Positions 9,265 to 18,506 of a stretch of 64,000 bases of DNA are shown piece after piece. How positions within the stretch are numbered: position 1 is the stretch's first letter; every line of letters starts with the position of its first letter. The notes beneath the pieces were generated by a model. That model saw nothing but the letters and a program-made list of their open reading frames with translations. It was not told the origin of the DNA and made no database searches. This DNA comes from CAZOLI01 sp964580675 (GTDB taxonomy: Bacteria; Planctomycetota; MHYJ01; CAYXQY01): positions 1 through 64,000 of the forward strand of contig CAZOLI010000001.1 in the NCBI GenBank assembly GCA_964580675.1, in the 5' to 3' direction. The translations under genes and the position numbers were made by a program.

Positions 9265-9933
9265 ATGGAACCAGCAATTCTTCTGGCGGGCGTGATACTG
9301 ATCTCCATCGGTGGTCTACTTGCCTTTTTTGGGTACTCGCTGTTTCGGGGGCTGCTCCTCCTGAGCGGACTGACCGGAGGAGGGGTGACGGGATATGCGC
9401 TGGGAACAGCCCTCGGTTTGTCGAAACTGGTATCCGTTATAATCGGTCTTGGTCTTGGGGCTGCGGGAGCATGGCTGGCCCAGACCATGTTTGTTATAGG
9501 TGTTTTTCTGATTGGGTCGGTCGGGTTCGGGGCCATGGGAAGCGCCGTTCAGCGGGTCACGGGATGGGAATACTACGGCCTAATCATTCTGGTCCTTGCC
9601 ATTGCTGGTGGCGTACTAGCCGTTTTACTGCGGAAATTCATGATCGTTCTGGTGACGGCCGTCGATGGTGCCTACCTCCTCACAGCGGGCATCTTTTCGT
9701 ATATTGATTGGAAAATGATTTCCCGCATTTTAAATTACACCCACGAACCACCCGATCCAGAGGTCCTTCGCCGGCCGCTATTTTTGCCGATCTGGTTCCT
9801 GATTACGCTGGCCGGCATGGGTGTACAGTACGGTCTCGATGAGGAGGAACCGCCCGAGAAAAAAACACAAAATCAAACCCGATCAGGGGAGAAAGGGAAA
9901 CTCGACCCGAAAGCACACCGGGAAACTGATTAA
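9265..9933 (+). CDS. Multi-pass membrane protein, TMEM198/DUF4203-like
   Basis: 222 aa from the ATG at 9265, which opens directly into membrane helix 1 (MEPAILLAGVILISIGG). An upstream in-frame ATG at 9133 would add 44 polar residues and looks less likely. About six or seven hydrophobic helices contain many glycines (LSGLTGGGVTGYALG, GLGLGAAGAWLA), the pattern of TMEM198/DUF4203 proteins. The C-terminal 35 residues are charged and cytoplasmic-looking. Its function is not known. It ends 4 nt before a convergent small gene. Confidence 0.6.
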   Translation: MEPAILLAGVILISIGGLLAFFGYSLFRGLLLLSGLTGGGVTGYALGTALGLSKLVSVIIGLGLGAAGAWLAQTMFVIGVFLIGSVGFGAMGSAVQRVTGWEYYGLIILVLAIAGGVLAVLLRKFMIVLVTAVDGAYLLTAGIFSYIDWKMISRILNYTHEPPDPEVLRRPLFLPIWFLITLAGMGVQYGLDEEEPPEKKTQNQTRSGEKGKLDPKAHRETD

Positions 9934-9937
9934 CATA

Positions 9938-10384
9938 TTACGAACGGGACGCTTCCTCCCGGTCCTCCGGAAATATCTTCGGGGGAACATCCATCTGGAG
10001 CAGTTCACCGAACAGGACTTCCTCGGTGTTTTCGTCAGTTTCGTACGGAAGTACGGCGTTGACCGACCGTTCCGGAGACTCCAGATCAATCTGAAGGGCG
10101 TCCGATTCTTCGTTTTCACCCGGAATGGTCAACCGGACCGAAGCCACAATTGCCGTTGTCTGGACCTGATTCTCCTTCACCATCCGGGTCAACCCCGCGA
10201 TTAAATACTCCAGCGTATCCGGCGGTTCCGGGTAGTCCGGCTCGGTTTCGGGTCCAACGTATTTCATCTCCTCATCCCGGGTAAGAACGGCGGCAAACGG
10301 AATGAACTCCTCATCGTCCCGGAGACGTTTTTTGCCGATGGGAAGTGTCTTTTGAAGCAATTCATCTAAACTTGACGATGTCAC
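9938..10384 (-). CDS. Small acidic protein of unknown function
   Basis: 148 aa from a GTG at 10384, chosen because GGGGA lies just upstream and because longer versions would overlap nuoN with an unlikely N-terminus. It opens SSSLDELLQKTLPIGKK, then EEFIPFAAVLTRD, and is acidic, soluble and without recognisable motifs. It follows nuoN by 76 nt on the same strand and may be co-transcribed. I do not recognise the family. Confidence 0.6.
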   Translation of the reverse strand: MTSSSLDELLQKTLPIGKKRLRDDEEFIPFAAVLTRDEEMKYVGPETEPDYPEPPDTLEYLIAGLTRMVKENQVQTTAIVASVRLTIPGENEESDALQIDLESPERSVNAVLPYETDENTEEVLFGELLQMDVPPKIFPEDREEASRS

Positions 10385-10460
10385 GGTTTCCCCGATGAAA
10401 AAGGAATGAACCAAAATAACAGTGCGTGCAAGGAAATAACGCCCCCCTCCGTCAAAAACG

Positions 10461-11993
10461 TCATCCGGTGATAATCGCCGTTTCCAGAAGCGCACGGAAC
10501 GATCTTGTTGCCAGTTCCGACACCACCCCGGGGCTGATCCCGAGATACAGAACCCCCCAGACCGCAACAAACAGGACAATAACGAGTCCCGGCGAAAATG
10601 ACAGGTGAAAATCCTCCTCCTTCTCGCGCATAAACATGATCATGACCACGCGCATGTAATAATAAACGGACACAAGAGTCCCCCCCACACCAACAAGAAC
10701 CAGCCAGGTGTGACCGCTTGAAAAAGCCGCTTCAAATATCTTTATTTTCCCGAGAAACCCACCGGTGGGCGGAAGGCCCGTCAGGGAAATAAGGAACAGC
10801 GCAAAAGCCGTGGACAGCCATGGATGATCCGACACAAGACCCCGAAATTCCGATAGTAAAATTCGTTCCTGATTCTTTTTGCCGGCGTAAATAACGCAGG
10901 CGAATGCCCCGAGATTCATAAAGGTGTAAACGAGGAGATAATACAGCACCGCTTCCCCGGCCTGTCCTCCGGCGGTCAGCCGGGAGGAGGACATGGCGGT
11001 CATGCCTATTAAAACATAACCGGCATGTGCGATACCGGAGTACGCAAGCATCGCTTTGATGTTCCTGGTGGCAACAGCTGCCACGTTTCCGACAATCACA
11101 CTGAGCGTGGCCAGCACGGCCAGTAGCGTGGTCCAGGAAGCCAGATCCGCCGGCAGTATGCCCAGGAACAGACGCAAAAAACCGAGAAACGCCGCCACTT
11201 TCACCCCGGTCGAAAGGAATCCGGTAATCGGCAAGGGGGCGCCGCGATAGGCATCGGGGGCCCACATATGAAAAGGAACGGCCGATACTTTAAAGGCAAA
11301 ACCTCCCGTAATTAACCCGAAACCGGCCAGGAACACCGGATTGGTGGCACCCCCGTCCTCCATGACGTACGCGGCGATCTCCTGGAACTGAAATGAGCCG
11401 GACTGACCAAAGACAAGAACAATACCAAACGCAAGAATCGCCGTTGCGAACGCCCCGGAAATTAGGTACTTTAATGAGCCCTCTCCGGAGTACAGGTTCT
11501 GCCGCGTCCAGGCCACGAGGATGTAAGCGGCCAGTGACATAATTTCAAAGCCAAGGAAAAAGATGATCAGGTCACTTGCCCCGACCATCAGCATCATCCC
11601 CGATGTGGCAAACAGAAGCAGCCCAAAAAATTCCCCCTGGAGAAGATCATGGCTCCGGAGGTACATCAGTGACGTGAGTACGCTGAGCAACACGGAAATC
11701 AGAATCAGGATGTTGGCGTAATAGGTGAACCAGTCCACCCTGTAGGCCCCGTGGAAGAGATTCGTCGTTTCTCCCTGCACGACAGGGTTGACACTGTTGA
11801 AGGCAATGGCAAACAACAGACCCAGTGCGGTGACCCATCCCAGGAATCCTTTTAGCACCCGATCCGTTAACAGCAGATCCACCACAAGGATGAAACCACC
11901 AAGTGCCGTTACCCATAGGAGGGGAATTGCCTGACCGAAATCCTCAACCGGAAGATCAACTTTTCCCAGTGTCATCAAGAGATCCAGCATCAT
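10461..11993 (-). CDS. nuoN: NADH-quinone oxidoreductase subunit N
   Basis: 510 aa, normal for NuoN, one of the three antiporter-like proton-pumping membrane subunits of complex I. About 14 membrane helices are visible. The proton-channel signature is present in the GFEIMSLAAYILVAW and AFKVSAVPFHMWAPDAYRGAP segments, which carry the glutamate and lysine expected of the half-channels. AGGAG lies a few bases before the ATG. It is the last gene of a nuoL-nuoM-nuoN set, with a 27-nt gap after nuoM. Confidence 0.95.
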   Translation of the reverse strand: MMLDLLMTLGKVDLPVEDFGQAIPLLWVTALGGFILVVDLLLTDRVLKGFLGWVTALGLLFAIAFNSVNPVVQGETTNLFHGAYRVDWFTYYANILILISVLLSVLTSLMYLRSHDLLQGEFFGLLLFATSGMMLMVGASDLIIFFLGFEIMSLAAYILVAWTRQNLYSGEGSLKYLISGAFATAILAFGIVLVFGQSGSFQFQEIAAYVMEDGGATNPVFLAGFGLITGGFAFKVSAVPFHMWAPDAYRGAPLPITGFLSTGVKVAAFLGFLRLFLGILPADLASWTTLLAVLATLSVIVGNVAAVATRNIKAMLAYSGIAHAGYVLIGMTAMSSSRLTAGGQAGEAVLYYLLVYTFMNLGAFACVIYAGKKNQERILLSEFRGLVSDHPWLSTAFALFLISLTGLPPTGGFLGKIKIFEAAFSSGHTWLVLVGVGGTLVSVYYYMRVVMIMFMREKEEDFHLSFSPGLVIVLFVAVWGVLYLGISPGVVSELATRSFRALLETAIITG

Positions 11994-12020
11994 CCAGCTC
12001 CTGAAATATTGTAATTACAT

Positions 12021-13664
12021 TTACTTCTCATTCCCTTTCCGGTTTACCCGGACATCCGGTTCCGGGTTCGACGAACGTAATAACCCGCTCCGATCCGCGG
12101 ACGAATTTTGCACGGCCTGTATGACCTGTTTCCGTTCCGGAAGCGCCTCAAGAGACGATTCCGCCGGCCCGAGTATGACGGAAGGGTACATTCCCAGAAA
12201 CAGAACAAGAGCGGCAAGCGGTAGCACCACAGCCACTTCCCGGATATTTACGTCATCAAGCATTTTGTTTTTCTGTTCCGTAACCGGACCAAACACCGTG
12301 CCGGTAATCAACCGAAGCATGTACCAGGCCGCCAGAACAATACCGATCGCCGAGAAAAAGGAATATAAACTGCTGTCCATCCCAAAACTTCCCAGCAGAA
12401 CAAGAAATTCTCCGACAAATCCACTCAACCCGGGAACCCCAATGGACGCCAGGCCAAGGAACACAAAAAAGAATGAAAATACGGGAACGACACGGCCCAG
12501 CCCCCCGAAATCCGAAAGATCTCGCGTGTGACGCCGTTCGTACAGCATACCGATCAACAGAAACAATCCCCCCGTCGTCAACCCGTGACTGATCATCAGA
12601 AACAGAGCACCGGCCACCGCCTGAGGCATCAGTGCCGCAATGCCCAGCACAACAAACCCGAGGTGACTGATACTTGAATAAGCAATTAGCCGTTTGATGT
12701 CGTCCTGAACCAGACAGAGACCCGCTCCGTAGAGGATTCCAACAACGCCCAGCAGCACCATCGGAATGCGGAAATAACCAAAACCGGCGGGGAACAGGGG
12801 AATCGCAAATCGAAGGAATCCATAAGCCCCCATTTTTAGCAATATGCCCGCCAGAATCACACTTCCCGCCGTGGGCGCGTCCGTGTGTGCATCGGGCAGC
12901 CACGTATGAAATGGAAACACCGGAATCTTTACGGCAAACGCAAGGCCAAAGGCGAGAAACGACCAGTACTGAACCTCGACCGGTAACTTCGCCGGCAGGA
13001 GAAACAGCAGCGAAAACGGTTCTCTCGTGTGGCCGAACCGGGTATACAGATAAATGATGGAGGCCAGCATCAAAAGACTGCCCAGAACGGTAAACAGAAA
13101 GAACTTCATGGCCGAGTACAATCGGCGTCCCGTTCCCCAGACCCCGATAATCAGGAACATGGGGACAATCATCAGTTCCCAGAACACGTAAAAGAGAAAC
13201 AGGTTAAGGGAAATCAGCGTGCCGATAACCGCGGTCTGCATCAGAAGCGCACAGACGAGAAATCCACGGACGTGGGTACGAATCTGGTGCCAGGAAGCCA
13301 GAACCACAAGTGGCATTAGAAAAGTGGTCAGGAGAATCAACCACAAACTGATGCCGTCTATACCAAACTGGGCATGAAATGAAACCGGCAAACCGGGGAG
13401 CGCGTATTCCACAAAAAACGAAAACACGTTATTCCCGATTCCCCGCACGGCCTCACCGGTTCCGAACACGTACTGGAGCGGGAGGTGTAGTGACAGCAGA
13501 AACTCCGCCAGGAACACAAGGAAACAGATCTGTTTCGGAATCAATCCCGGGGCCTGATCCAGCTGGCCTTCCCCGTCACTCGGGGAACACACCACGGGTA
13601 GAATTCCGGCCAGCGGTAGCAGGAGCAAAATCGTTAATATATGTCTCTGGACAAACGCAATCAT
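12021..13664 (-). CDS. nuoM: NADH-quinone oxidoreductase subunit M
   Basis: 547 aa from the ATG at 13664, which overlaps the nuoL stop as ATGA; longer starts would run into nuoL. The product is an antiporter-like complex I subunit with about 14 helices. Diagnostic segments include FYVFWELMIVPMFLIIGVWG (the conserved channel glutamate) and FPFHTWLPDAHTDAPTAGSVILAG. The C-terminal 40 residues after the last helix are polar. The ATGA overlap implies translational coupling to nuoL. Confidence 0.95.
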   Translation of the reverse strand: MIAFVQRHILTILLLLPLAGILPVVCSPSDGEGQLDQAPGLIPKQICFLVFLAEFLLSLHLPLQYVFGTGEAVRGIGNNVFSFFVEYALPGLPVSFHAQFGIDGISLWLILLTTFLMPLVVLASWHQIRTHVRGFLVCALLMQTAVIGTLISLNLFLFYVFWELMIVPMFLIIGVWGTGRRLYSAMKFFLFTVLGSLLMLASIIYLYTRFGHTREPFSLLFLLPAKLPVEVQYWSFLAFGLAFAVKIPVFPFHTWLPDAHTDAPTAGSVILAGILLKMGAYGFLRFAIPLFPAGFGYFRIPMVLLGVVGILYGAGLCLVQDDIKRLIAYSSISHLGFVVLGIAALMPQAVAGALFLMISHGLTTGGLFLLIGMLYERRHTRDLSDFGGLGRVVPVFSFFFVFLGLASIGVPGLSGFVGEFLVLLGSFGMDSSLYSFFSAIGIVLAAWYMLRLITGTVFGPVTEQKNKMLDDVNIREVAVVLPLAALVLFLGMYPSVILGPAESSLEALPERKQVIQAVQNSSADRSGLLRSSNPEPDVRVNRKGNEK

Positions 13665-15628
13665 GACAGCACAACAAACAGAACAATCCCGAGACCAACC
13701 CAGATCCAGAAGAGGTATCGCCCCACTCGTCCGTTCTGAAACAGACTGTACACCCAACCGGCGCTCCTGACGACGAGAGCGGAGCCATTTACAATGACCG
13801 TATCCAGAAAAATGGTTTCAAACCACGTGGATATCATCTTCGCAAAACGCCGAACAGGCCGGACCAGCCCATAATACCCGATTTCGTCCACATAAAGTTT
13901 GTTCTGAAATACACGACGCAACGGATGGGATTGGAGTTTTTCGTCATCGCCGGGAACAACTTGATGCCGGACGTACAGCCACCAGGAGACCCCGATCCCA
14001 AGAAGAGCCACCCCGGTGGTTATGCCCATAAACGCCATCTCCAGTCCCTGAACCGACGCAACGGGATCCGGATTTCCAAGCCCAATATGTGAGAGAACCT
14101 CGGACATCCAGTTCGTTGTTCCAAGGAGGTGAGCTACTTTATGGGGCAGTCCCAGTATCCCCCCAAGAACACTCGCAATTGCCAGTAGCACCATCGGCAC
14201 CGTCATGAACCGACCCGGCTTATGAATTTCATCCGGATTCTCCACCCGGGAGGGTCCCGTGAAACTTACGAATAGAAGCCGGAACGTATAGACAGCTGTT
14301 AGAAAGACCCCGATTAATCCAATACACCAGAGAAAAGTGGAGCCGTTCGACCCCGCGAATGTATACCATAATATTTCATCCTTGCTCCAGAAGCCGGCAA
14401 ACGGAGGAATTCCCACAAGAGCCAGAGACGCCACAACAAACGTCCAGAACGTAACAGGTAACTTCTTCCGCAATCCCCCCATTTCCCGAATGTCCCCTAC
14501 CCCACTCAGCGCGTGGAGCACAACGCCCGCTCCGAGAAACAGGAGAGCCTTGAAGAAGGCGTGCGTGACGAGGTGAAACATCCCGGCAGCAAACGCTCCG
14601 GTCCCCACGCCAAGGAACATGTAGCCGATTTGACTGATGGTAGAATATGCAAGTATTCTCTTGAAGTCCGTCTCAAAACAGGCAAAAACAGCAGCAATAA
14701 CCAGGGTGAGACCGCCGACCATCGCTATCCCCGACATGACCGCCGTCGAGAGCATGAACAGGGCCGACAGCCGGCAGATCAGGTAAACCCCCGCCGTAAC
14801 CATGGTTGCCGCGTGTATCAGAGCACTGACGGGAGTGGGACCCGCCATGGCATCCGGCAACCAGACGTAGAGGGGAATCTGAGCAGATTTGCCGGTTGCT
14901 CCCAGCAAAAGACAGAACCCGGCCACGGCAGGAACGGGAAGTTGCCATAACGTCCCCGTTCCCTCAATGTAGGTATCGAGGAATGCAGGATCCACAAGTT
15001 CCGCAAATCGAAGAGTGGGATTTGCTCCGTTCCGAACCTGCGTCCAAACCAGTAGAAAAAGCCCGATCAACAACCCCACATCCCCCACTCGATTTACCAG
15101 GAACGCCTTGTTCCCGGCCTCCGCTTTTTCCTCTTCCGTAAACCAGAACCCGATCAGGGCCCACGAACAGAGAGCCACTCCCTCCCACCCAACAAAAAGC
15201 ATAATGAGGTTATCCGACAGAACCAGCCACGTCATGAAGAAGACGAACAGGTTCAATAAGGAGAAATAACGACCGTAACTCTCATCCCCCTCCATGTACT
15301 CAATGGAATACAGATGAATAAGAAAGCTTACCCCTGTAACCGTAAGGATCATAATTCCCGACAGGGCGTCGAGGTAAAACTCGAAGGATACCGTTAGAGA
15401 TTGAAGCGGAATCCAGGTCCACAGGTGTTCACGAAACACACCTTCGTTCTGGTGCATGTGAAGGTACGCCGCGATCGAACAGAGAAAGGAAGCCCCCACA
15501 GAAAGATTCCCCACCGCGGCAATCAGGTTCCTTTGATCAGAACGGGCAAACAGCCAGCACGCCAGCGCACCTGCCAGTGGAAGTGCCGGAACCAGATAAA
15601 GAGTTATCGGAAATAGTTCCCGGAGCAT
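13661..15628 (-). CDS. nuoL: NADH-quinone oxidoreductase subunit L
   Basis: 655 aa from the ATG at 15628 (MLRELFPITLYLVPALPLAG), which opens into the first membrane helix; an upstream extension is arginine-rich and unlikely. Complex I NuoL is the distal pumping subunit with a long lateral helix. VGWEGVALCSWALIGFW and GKSAQIPLYVWLPDAMAGPTPVSALIHAATMV are unmistakable. A long C-terminal amphipathic region precedes a final hydrophobic segment. nuoK and the other complex I genes are not upstream; a prenyltransferase-repeat gene is there instead. Confidence 0.95.
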   Translation of the reverse strand: MLRELFPITLYLVPALPLAGALACWLFARSDQRNLIAAVGNLSVGASFLCSIAAYLHMHQNEGVFREHLWTWIPLQSLTVSFEFYLDALSGIMILTVTGVSFLIHLYSIEYMEGDESYGRYFSLLNLFVFFMTWLVLSDNLIMLFVGWEGVALCSWALIGFWFTEEEKAEAGNKAFLVNRVGDVGLLIGLFLLVWTQVRNGANPTLRFAELVDPAFLDTYIEGTGTLWQLPVPAVAGFCLLLGATGKSAQIPLYVWLPDAMAGPTPVSALIHAATMVTAGVYLICRLSALFMLSTAVMSGIAMVGGLTLVIAAVFACFETDFKRILAYSTISQIGYMFLGVGTGAFAAGMFHLVTHAFFKALLFLGAGVVLHALSGVGDIREMGGLRKKLPVTFWTFVVASLALVGIPPFAGFWSKDEILWYTFAGSNGSTFLWCIGLIGVFLTAVYTFRLLFVSFTGPSRVENPDEIHKPGRFMTVPMVLLAIASVLGGILGLPHKVAHLLGTTNWMSEVLSHIGLGNPDPVASVQGLEMAFMGITTGVALLGIGVSWWLYVRHQVVPGDDEKLQSHPLRRVFQNKLYVDEIGYYGLVRPVRRFAKMISTWFETIFLDTVIVNGSALVVRSAGWVYSLFQNGRVGRYLFWIWVGLGIVLFVVLS

Positions 15629-15964
15629 CTCCGTTACTTCAGTACCGGATGCGTTTTCATTTGCTCGGTCGTGCCGGGACAGAATTCGTTTTGAACGTCC
15701 AGGAGAAGACCGGCGCAAACAGAACGAAATGTGTGGGAATTCCACCCCCGGAGAGGAAGAACTCCGGAGGTACCACGTCAAGAGGGATGGCCAGGACGGA
15801 AAACGTCACGTTCGGCCGGAATCCATCATACAGTCTCTGGTCTGACCCTCCTTATCAGACCCAAACAAATCCGGGGATGCAGGGTTAACCCTATCCCCAC
15901 GAACAATGAATCAGCATATAATCTAAGGAAAAAAAAGAAGGTTTGCAAGTGTAACGGAGAGGGC
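15629..15964. other. Intergenic region upstream of nuoL
   Basis: About 336 nt without a convincing gene. It has a purine-rich A-tract near 15926-15940 and a possible minus-strand promoter (annotated separately). A plus-strand TATAAT at 15917-15922 has no partner -35 box and no gene to drive. Confidence 0.45.
15920..15948 (-). promoter_or_regulatory. Possible promoter for nuoLMN
   Basis: On the minus strand TTGCAA (15943-15948), a 17-nt spacer and TAGATT (15920-15925, four of six matches) could form a weak sigma70 promoter. It would give a leader of nearly 290 nt before nuoL, so a closer start site may exist. Confidence 0.3.
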
Positions 15965-17128
15965 CTACTTCTGAAAGATGGGAAGCATCTTGAAGGGAAT
16001 TTCCAGAATGAGGAGGGCGAATGCATCATACAGCGTGGAATACCTGCCACGTCGACCCTGCCAGGAACCGTTTGACTTCTGTTTTTTCACCAGAGTTTCC
16101 GAGATGTCCCGGTAGTAGGATTCCCATTTCTCTTCTCCCGCAAAATAATACGCCTGGGACGCATAAAACTGACCATAAAAATACCAGCGCTTCCCGTAAC
16201 TGGGTTCATTTCTCTCCATGTAATCGAGCCCTTTCTTAATCATTTCCGATATTTTTTTGTGTTCCTCGGTTCCTTTCAGATCCCGATAAAATCCGAGGTA
16301 GTTGATCGTGCTCACCCCGGCGGCGGTCAGGGCGTACGTTTCCCTGCTGGACCCCATTCGATATTGAAACCCCCCATTAACCGACTGGCTCTTCTTCACG
16401 TACTCCACGGCTTTGTCAATAGTGCTTTTTTTCACCTTCAGCCCGGCATTTCTCGCCGCCCGAAGGGCCTGAATCTGTGTAATGGTTACGGTCCCTTCAT
16501 GGCGCCCGCCCGAACGAGGATGGTATCCCCAGCCTCCGTTGCTTTTCTGGGACTGCTCAATTAACCGTATCGCCCGCTTGATTTTCTCTTCCAGTTCCGA
16601 TTGTGAAACGGAGATGCTTCCCGGATGCATCCCGTACACCTGTGTTAGGAAGAGTGTTGCGTAACCGTGTTCGTGAAGTCTCGTGTTCGATGGAGACCTT
16701 ATCTGTCCCCGTTTGCCCTTGGAATGTTGCAGTACGTAGTTAAGACCCTGTGCTACCACATCACCATGTTTTCCGCGCCCCGGCACTGTTCCCCCGGCCA
16801 TCAGAGCGAGACAGGCAAGGCTTGTCACGGCCACCGGGAAAACCGTGCCGCTCCGGCTCCCGATCATACCGTTGGATCTCTGCTGGTCGGCAAGATAACT
16901 CCGGCCTCTCTCAATCACATCCAGAACATCTTTGGTCAGAAGGGGCTGACGTCGTTTCTCCTTCGGCGATTCCTCCCCCTCTTCCTGTTCCGCGGAATCA
17001 CCTTCCTGTTCCTGTCCGGTTACCCGCTGTCCATTCACCAGTACCGGTATCCCGGTGAACGCAAGGAGGAATCCCAGCAGAAGAAGACCTCGAGTAAAAA
17101 TATCACGAAATTCTACGGTATCAGTCAT
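15965..17128 (-). CDS. Exported prenyltransferase/squalene-oxidase repeat protein
   Basis: 387 aa. A signal peptide or anchor (residues 10-33) is followed by an acidic linker and an alpha/alpha-toroid domain made of prenyltransferase-type repeats. Repeat signatures are QRSNGMIGSR, QKSNGGWGYH, QSVNGGFQYR and QKSNGSWQ. The catalytic acids of squalene-hopene cyclase or protein prenyltransferases are not evident, so an enzymatic role is doubtful. Proteins like this are common in Planctomycetota next to giant coiled-coil and VWA/BatA-type genes (family knowledge from memory). It follows the two coiled-coil genes on the same strand with a 139-nt gap. Confidence 0.82.
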   Translation of the reverse strand: MTDTVEFRDIFTRGLLLLGFLLAFTGIPVLVNGQRVTGQEQEGDSAEQEEGEESPKEKRRQPLLTKDVLDVIERGRSYLADQQRSNGMIGSRSGTVFPVAVTSLACLALMAGGTVPGRGKHGDVVAQGLNYVLQHSKGKRGQIRSPSNTRLHEHGYATLFLTQVYGMHPGSISVSQSELEEKIKRAIRLIEQSQKSNGGWGYHPRSGGRHEGTVTITQIQALRAARNAGLKVKKSTIDKAVEYVKKSQSVNGGFQYRMGSSRETYALTAAGVSTINYLGFYRDLKGTEEHKKISEMIKKGLDYMERNEPSYGKRWYFYGQFYASQAYYFAGEEKWESYYRDISETLVKKQKSNGSWQGRRGRYSTLYDAFALLILEIPFKMLPIFQK

Positions 17129-17267
17129 TTAATATTCCAGTATTCGTTGTTTATGACCAGGGCCAATTCCGGTCAATCAAATTGCGCAATTCACGGAGGA
17201 AGACCGCGGCGCCGGAGATTCCTACCAGGTGAAACAAATCCTCAACCTCCCCCGGTTCCGTCTCCCG

Positions 17268-18140
17268 TTATTTCGCCGATTCACTCTGCAGGGATTTGAA
17301 GTATTCCTGGAGGTTTTTCCGGTACTTCGGCACGAATTCTTCGTTTTTGAGACGAAGAATTTCGTCCCTCATTTTCGGGGGAAGCAACCCCCAACGTTCA
17401 CTTGCCTGGGGACTCCGAATGGGCGGTTCGTCGGGCTCGGCCGTGTCCGCTTCATACGGATTGTTGGCGGGACTTCCAGCGTTGGCGTTTTTCGTTTTCC
17501 CTTTGTTTTTGCCCTGTTTCTTGCCCTTACTTTGTTTTCTTTTCTGACCGGAACTCTGCTTCATTCTTACCTGCTGCATCTGCTTGATCAGTTGATCAAG
17601 TGCGGAGAGTGTTCTGCTGGAAGATTCCTGGCTTTTCTTCAGCATTTTCTCCACTTTCCTGCTCGCCTGTTTCTGCTTTTTCCGGTTCTTTTTCAGTAGT
17701 TTCTGAACCTTCTCCATGGCCTCCTGCTGTTTCTCGGTTCGCTCTTGCTTTTCCAGTTCTTTCATTTTTTTCAGAAACCGGCGTGCCCTCGCGATCAACC
17801 CTGTGCTTTTTTCGAGAGATTTTGTGGATTTGTGAATGTTCTTAAGGGCCTCCTGAAGAAGCTGGGCCGCACTTTTTTTGTTCTCCCCTTCCGGCCCTTC
17901 TTCCTCGCCATGGAGTTTTTCGTTGGCTTCCTCAAGTTCATCTTCCTCCTTTTTGGATTCCTCATCCGGCTTCTCACCTTTCAACATCTGGTTGATGTCC
18001 TCTATGACGTCCTCTTTTTTCTCCTCATCCTCGGATTTCTCCGGCGTTGAGGATTCGGACGAAGAATCCTGTGCGAGAATTGCGGACGTCGAAAAAACAA
18101 GGCCCAGAACGAGACCAAGCGTGAGGATACGATTTTTCAT
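17268..18140 (-). CDS. Exported coiled-coil protein with C-terminal WGxLPP motif
   Basis: 290 aa from the ATG at 18140, which gives a clean signal peptide (MKNRILTLGLVLGLVFS ... ILAQ). The middle is a Lys/Glu/Gln-rich coiled coil (about 30-215), then a polar linker, then a compact C-terminal motif, RWGLLPPKMRDEI, followed by FVPKYRKNLQEYFKSL. I recognise this ending from planctomycete and verrucomicrobial proteins encoded beside BatA-like and giant coiled-coil genes. The function is unknown; the context suggests a periplasmic scaffold working with the upstream coiled-coil protein. Confidence 0.72.
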   Translation of the reverse strand: MKNRILTLGLVLGLVFSTSAILAQDSSSESSTPEKSEDEEKKEDVIEDINQMLKGEKPDEESKKEEDELEEANEKLHGEEEGPEGENKKSAAQLLQEALKNIHKSTKSLEKSTGLIARARRFLKKMKELEKQERTEKQQEAMEKVQKLLKKNRKKQKQASRKVEKMLKKSQESSSRTLSALDQLIKQMQQVRMKQSSGQKRKQSKGKKQGKNKGKTKNANAGSPANNPYEADTAEPDEPPIRSPQASERWGLLPPKMRDEILRLKNEEFVPKYRKNLQEYFKSLQSESAK

Positions 18141-18266
18141 GGCTTTGTCTTTCGTTAATATTTTAGAATAATATTCGTGTGAAGAAATAACGGGTCCGGG
18201 CCGGATCCGTTCACCCATCCGACCCGGCAAATCTGCTCCGGAACCTCCGGAGCCTTACTTCACAGG

Positions 18267-18506
18267 TCAGCCGCCGCCCTTCTTGTTTTGACTGGCACGT
18301 TTCATCATCTTCTTCATGAGTTCCTCAATTCGTTTCTGACGGTGTGTGAGGCGCCGGGCGCGAAGTTCCTCGGAAGAACTGGGACCCTCGCCCTCTTTCG
18401 CCTTTTTCTCAACTTCTTCGTTGAGCTTTTCCGTTCGCTGATGAATGTTCTGCTGGAGGCGACGGAGCATTTTTAATTCCGCCAACGGCGGAACGAGTTT
18501 GCTTTT
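18267..18506 (-). CDS. In-frame C-terminal extension beyond the TGA of the giant coiled-coil gene
   Basis: After the TGA at 18507-18509 the same reading frame stays open for 79 codons. It reads KSKLVPPLAELKMLRRLQ, then NIHQRTEKLN and a charged helical segment ending in GGG. From memory, LVPPLAELK-type sequence directly after a poly-Gly linker is the conserved C-terminus of this protein family, so the segment belongs to the upstream gene. An independent start is possible only at TTG 18485 or ATG 18470, both of which would cut into the conserved motif, and no Shine-Dalgarno is seen. It is therefore reached by readthrough or recoding, or the gene carries a nonsense mutation. Confidence 0.65.
   Translation of the reverse strand, partial: KSKLVPPLAELKMLRRLQQNIHQRTEKLNEEVEKKAKEGEGPSSSEELRARRLTHRQKRIEELMKKMMKRASQNKKGGG
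18477..18493 (-). promoter_or_regulatory. Perfect hairpin 13 nt downstream of the in-frame TGA
   Basis: On the minus strand TTCCGCC-GTT-GGCGGAA forms a perfect 7-bp stem with a GTT loop. Thirteen nt lie between the TGA and the stem, so the loop begins about 20 nt after the stop. Such a 3' stem-loop is the arrangement seen in stop-codon readthrough signals. It also meets the loose bacterial SECIS rule of a short loop starting with G at 16-37 nt. The stem also encodes the conserved VPPLAE residues, so it could be coincidental. Confidence 0.45.
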
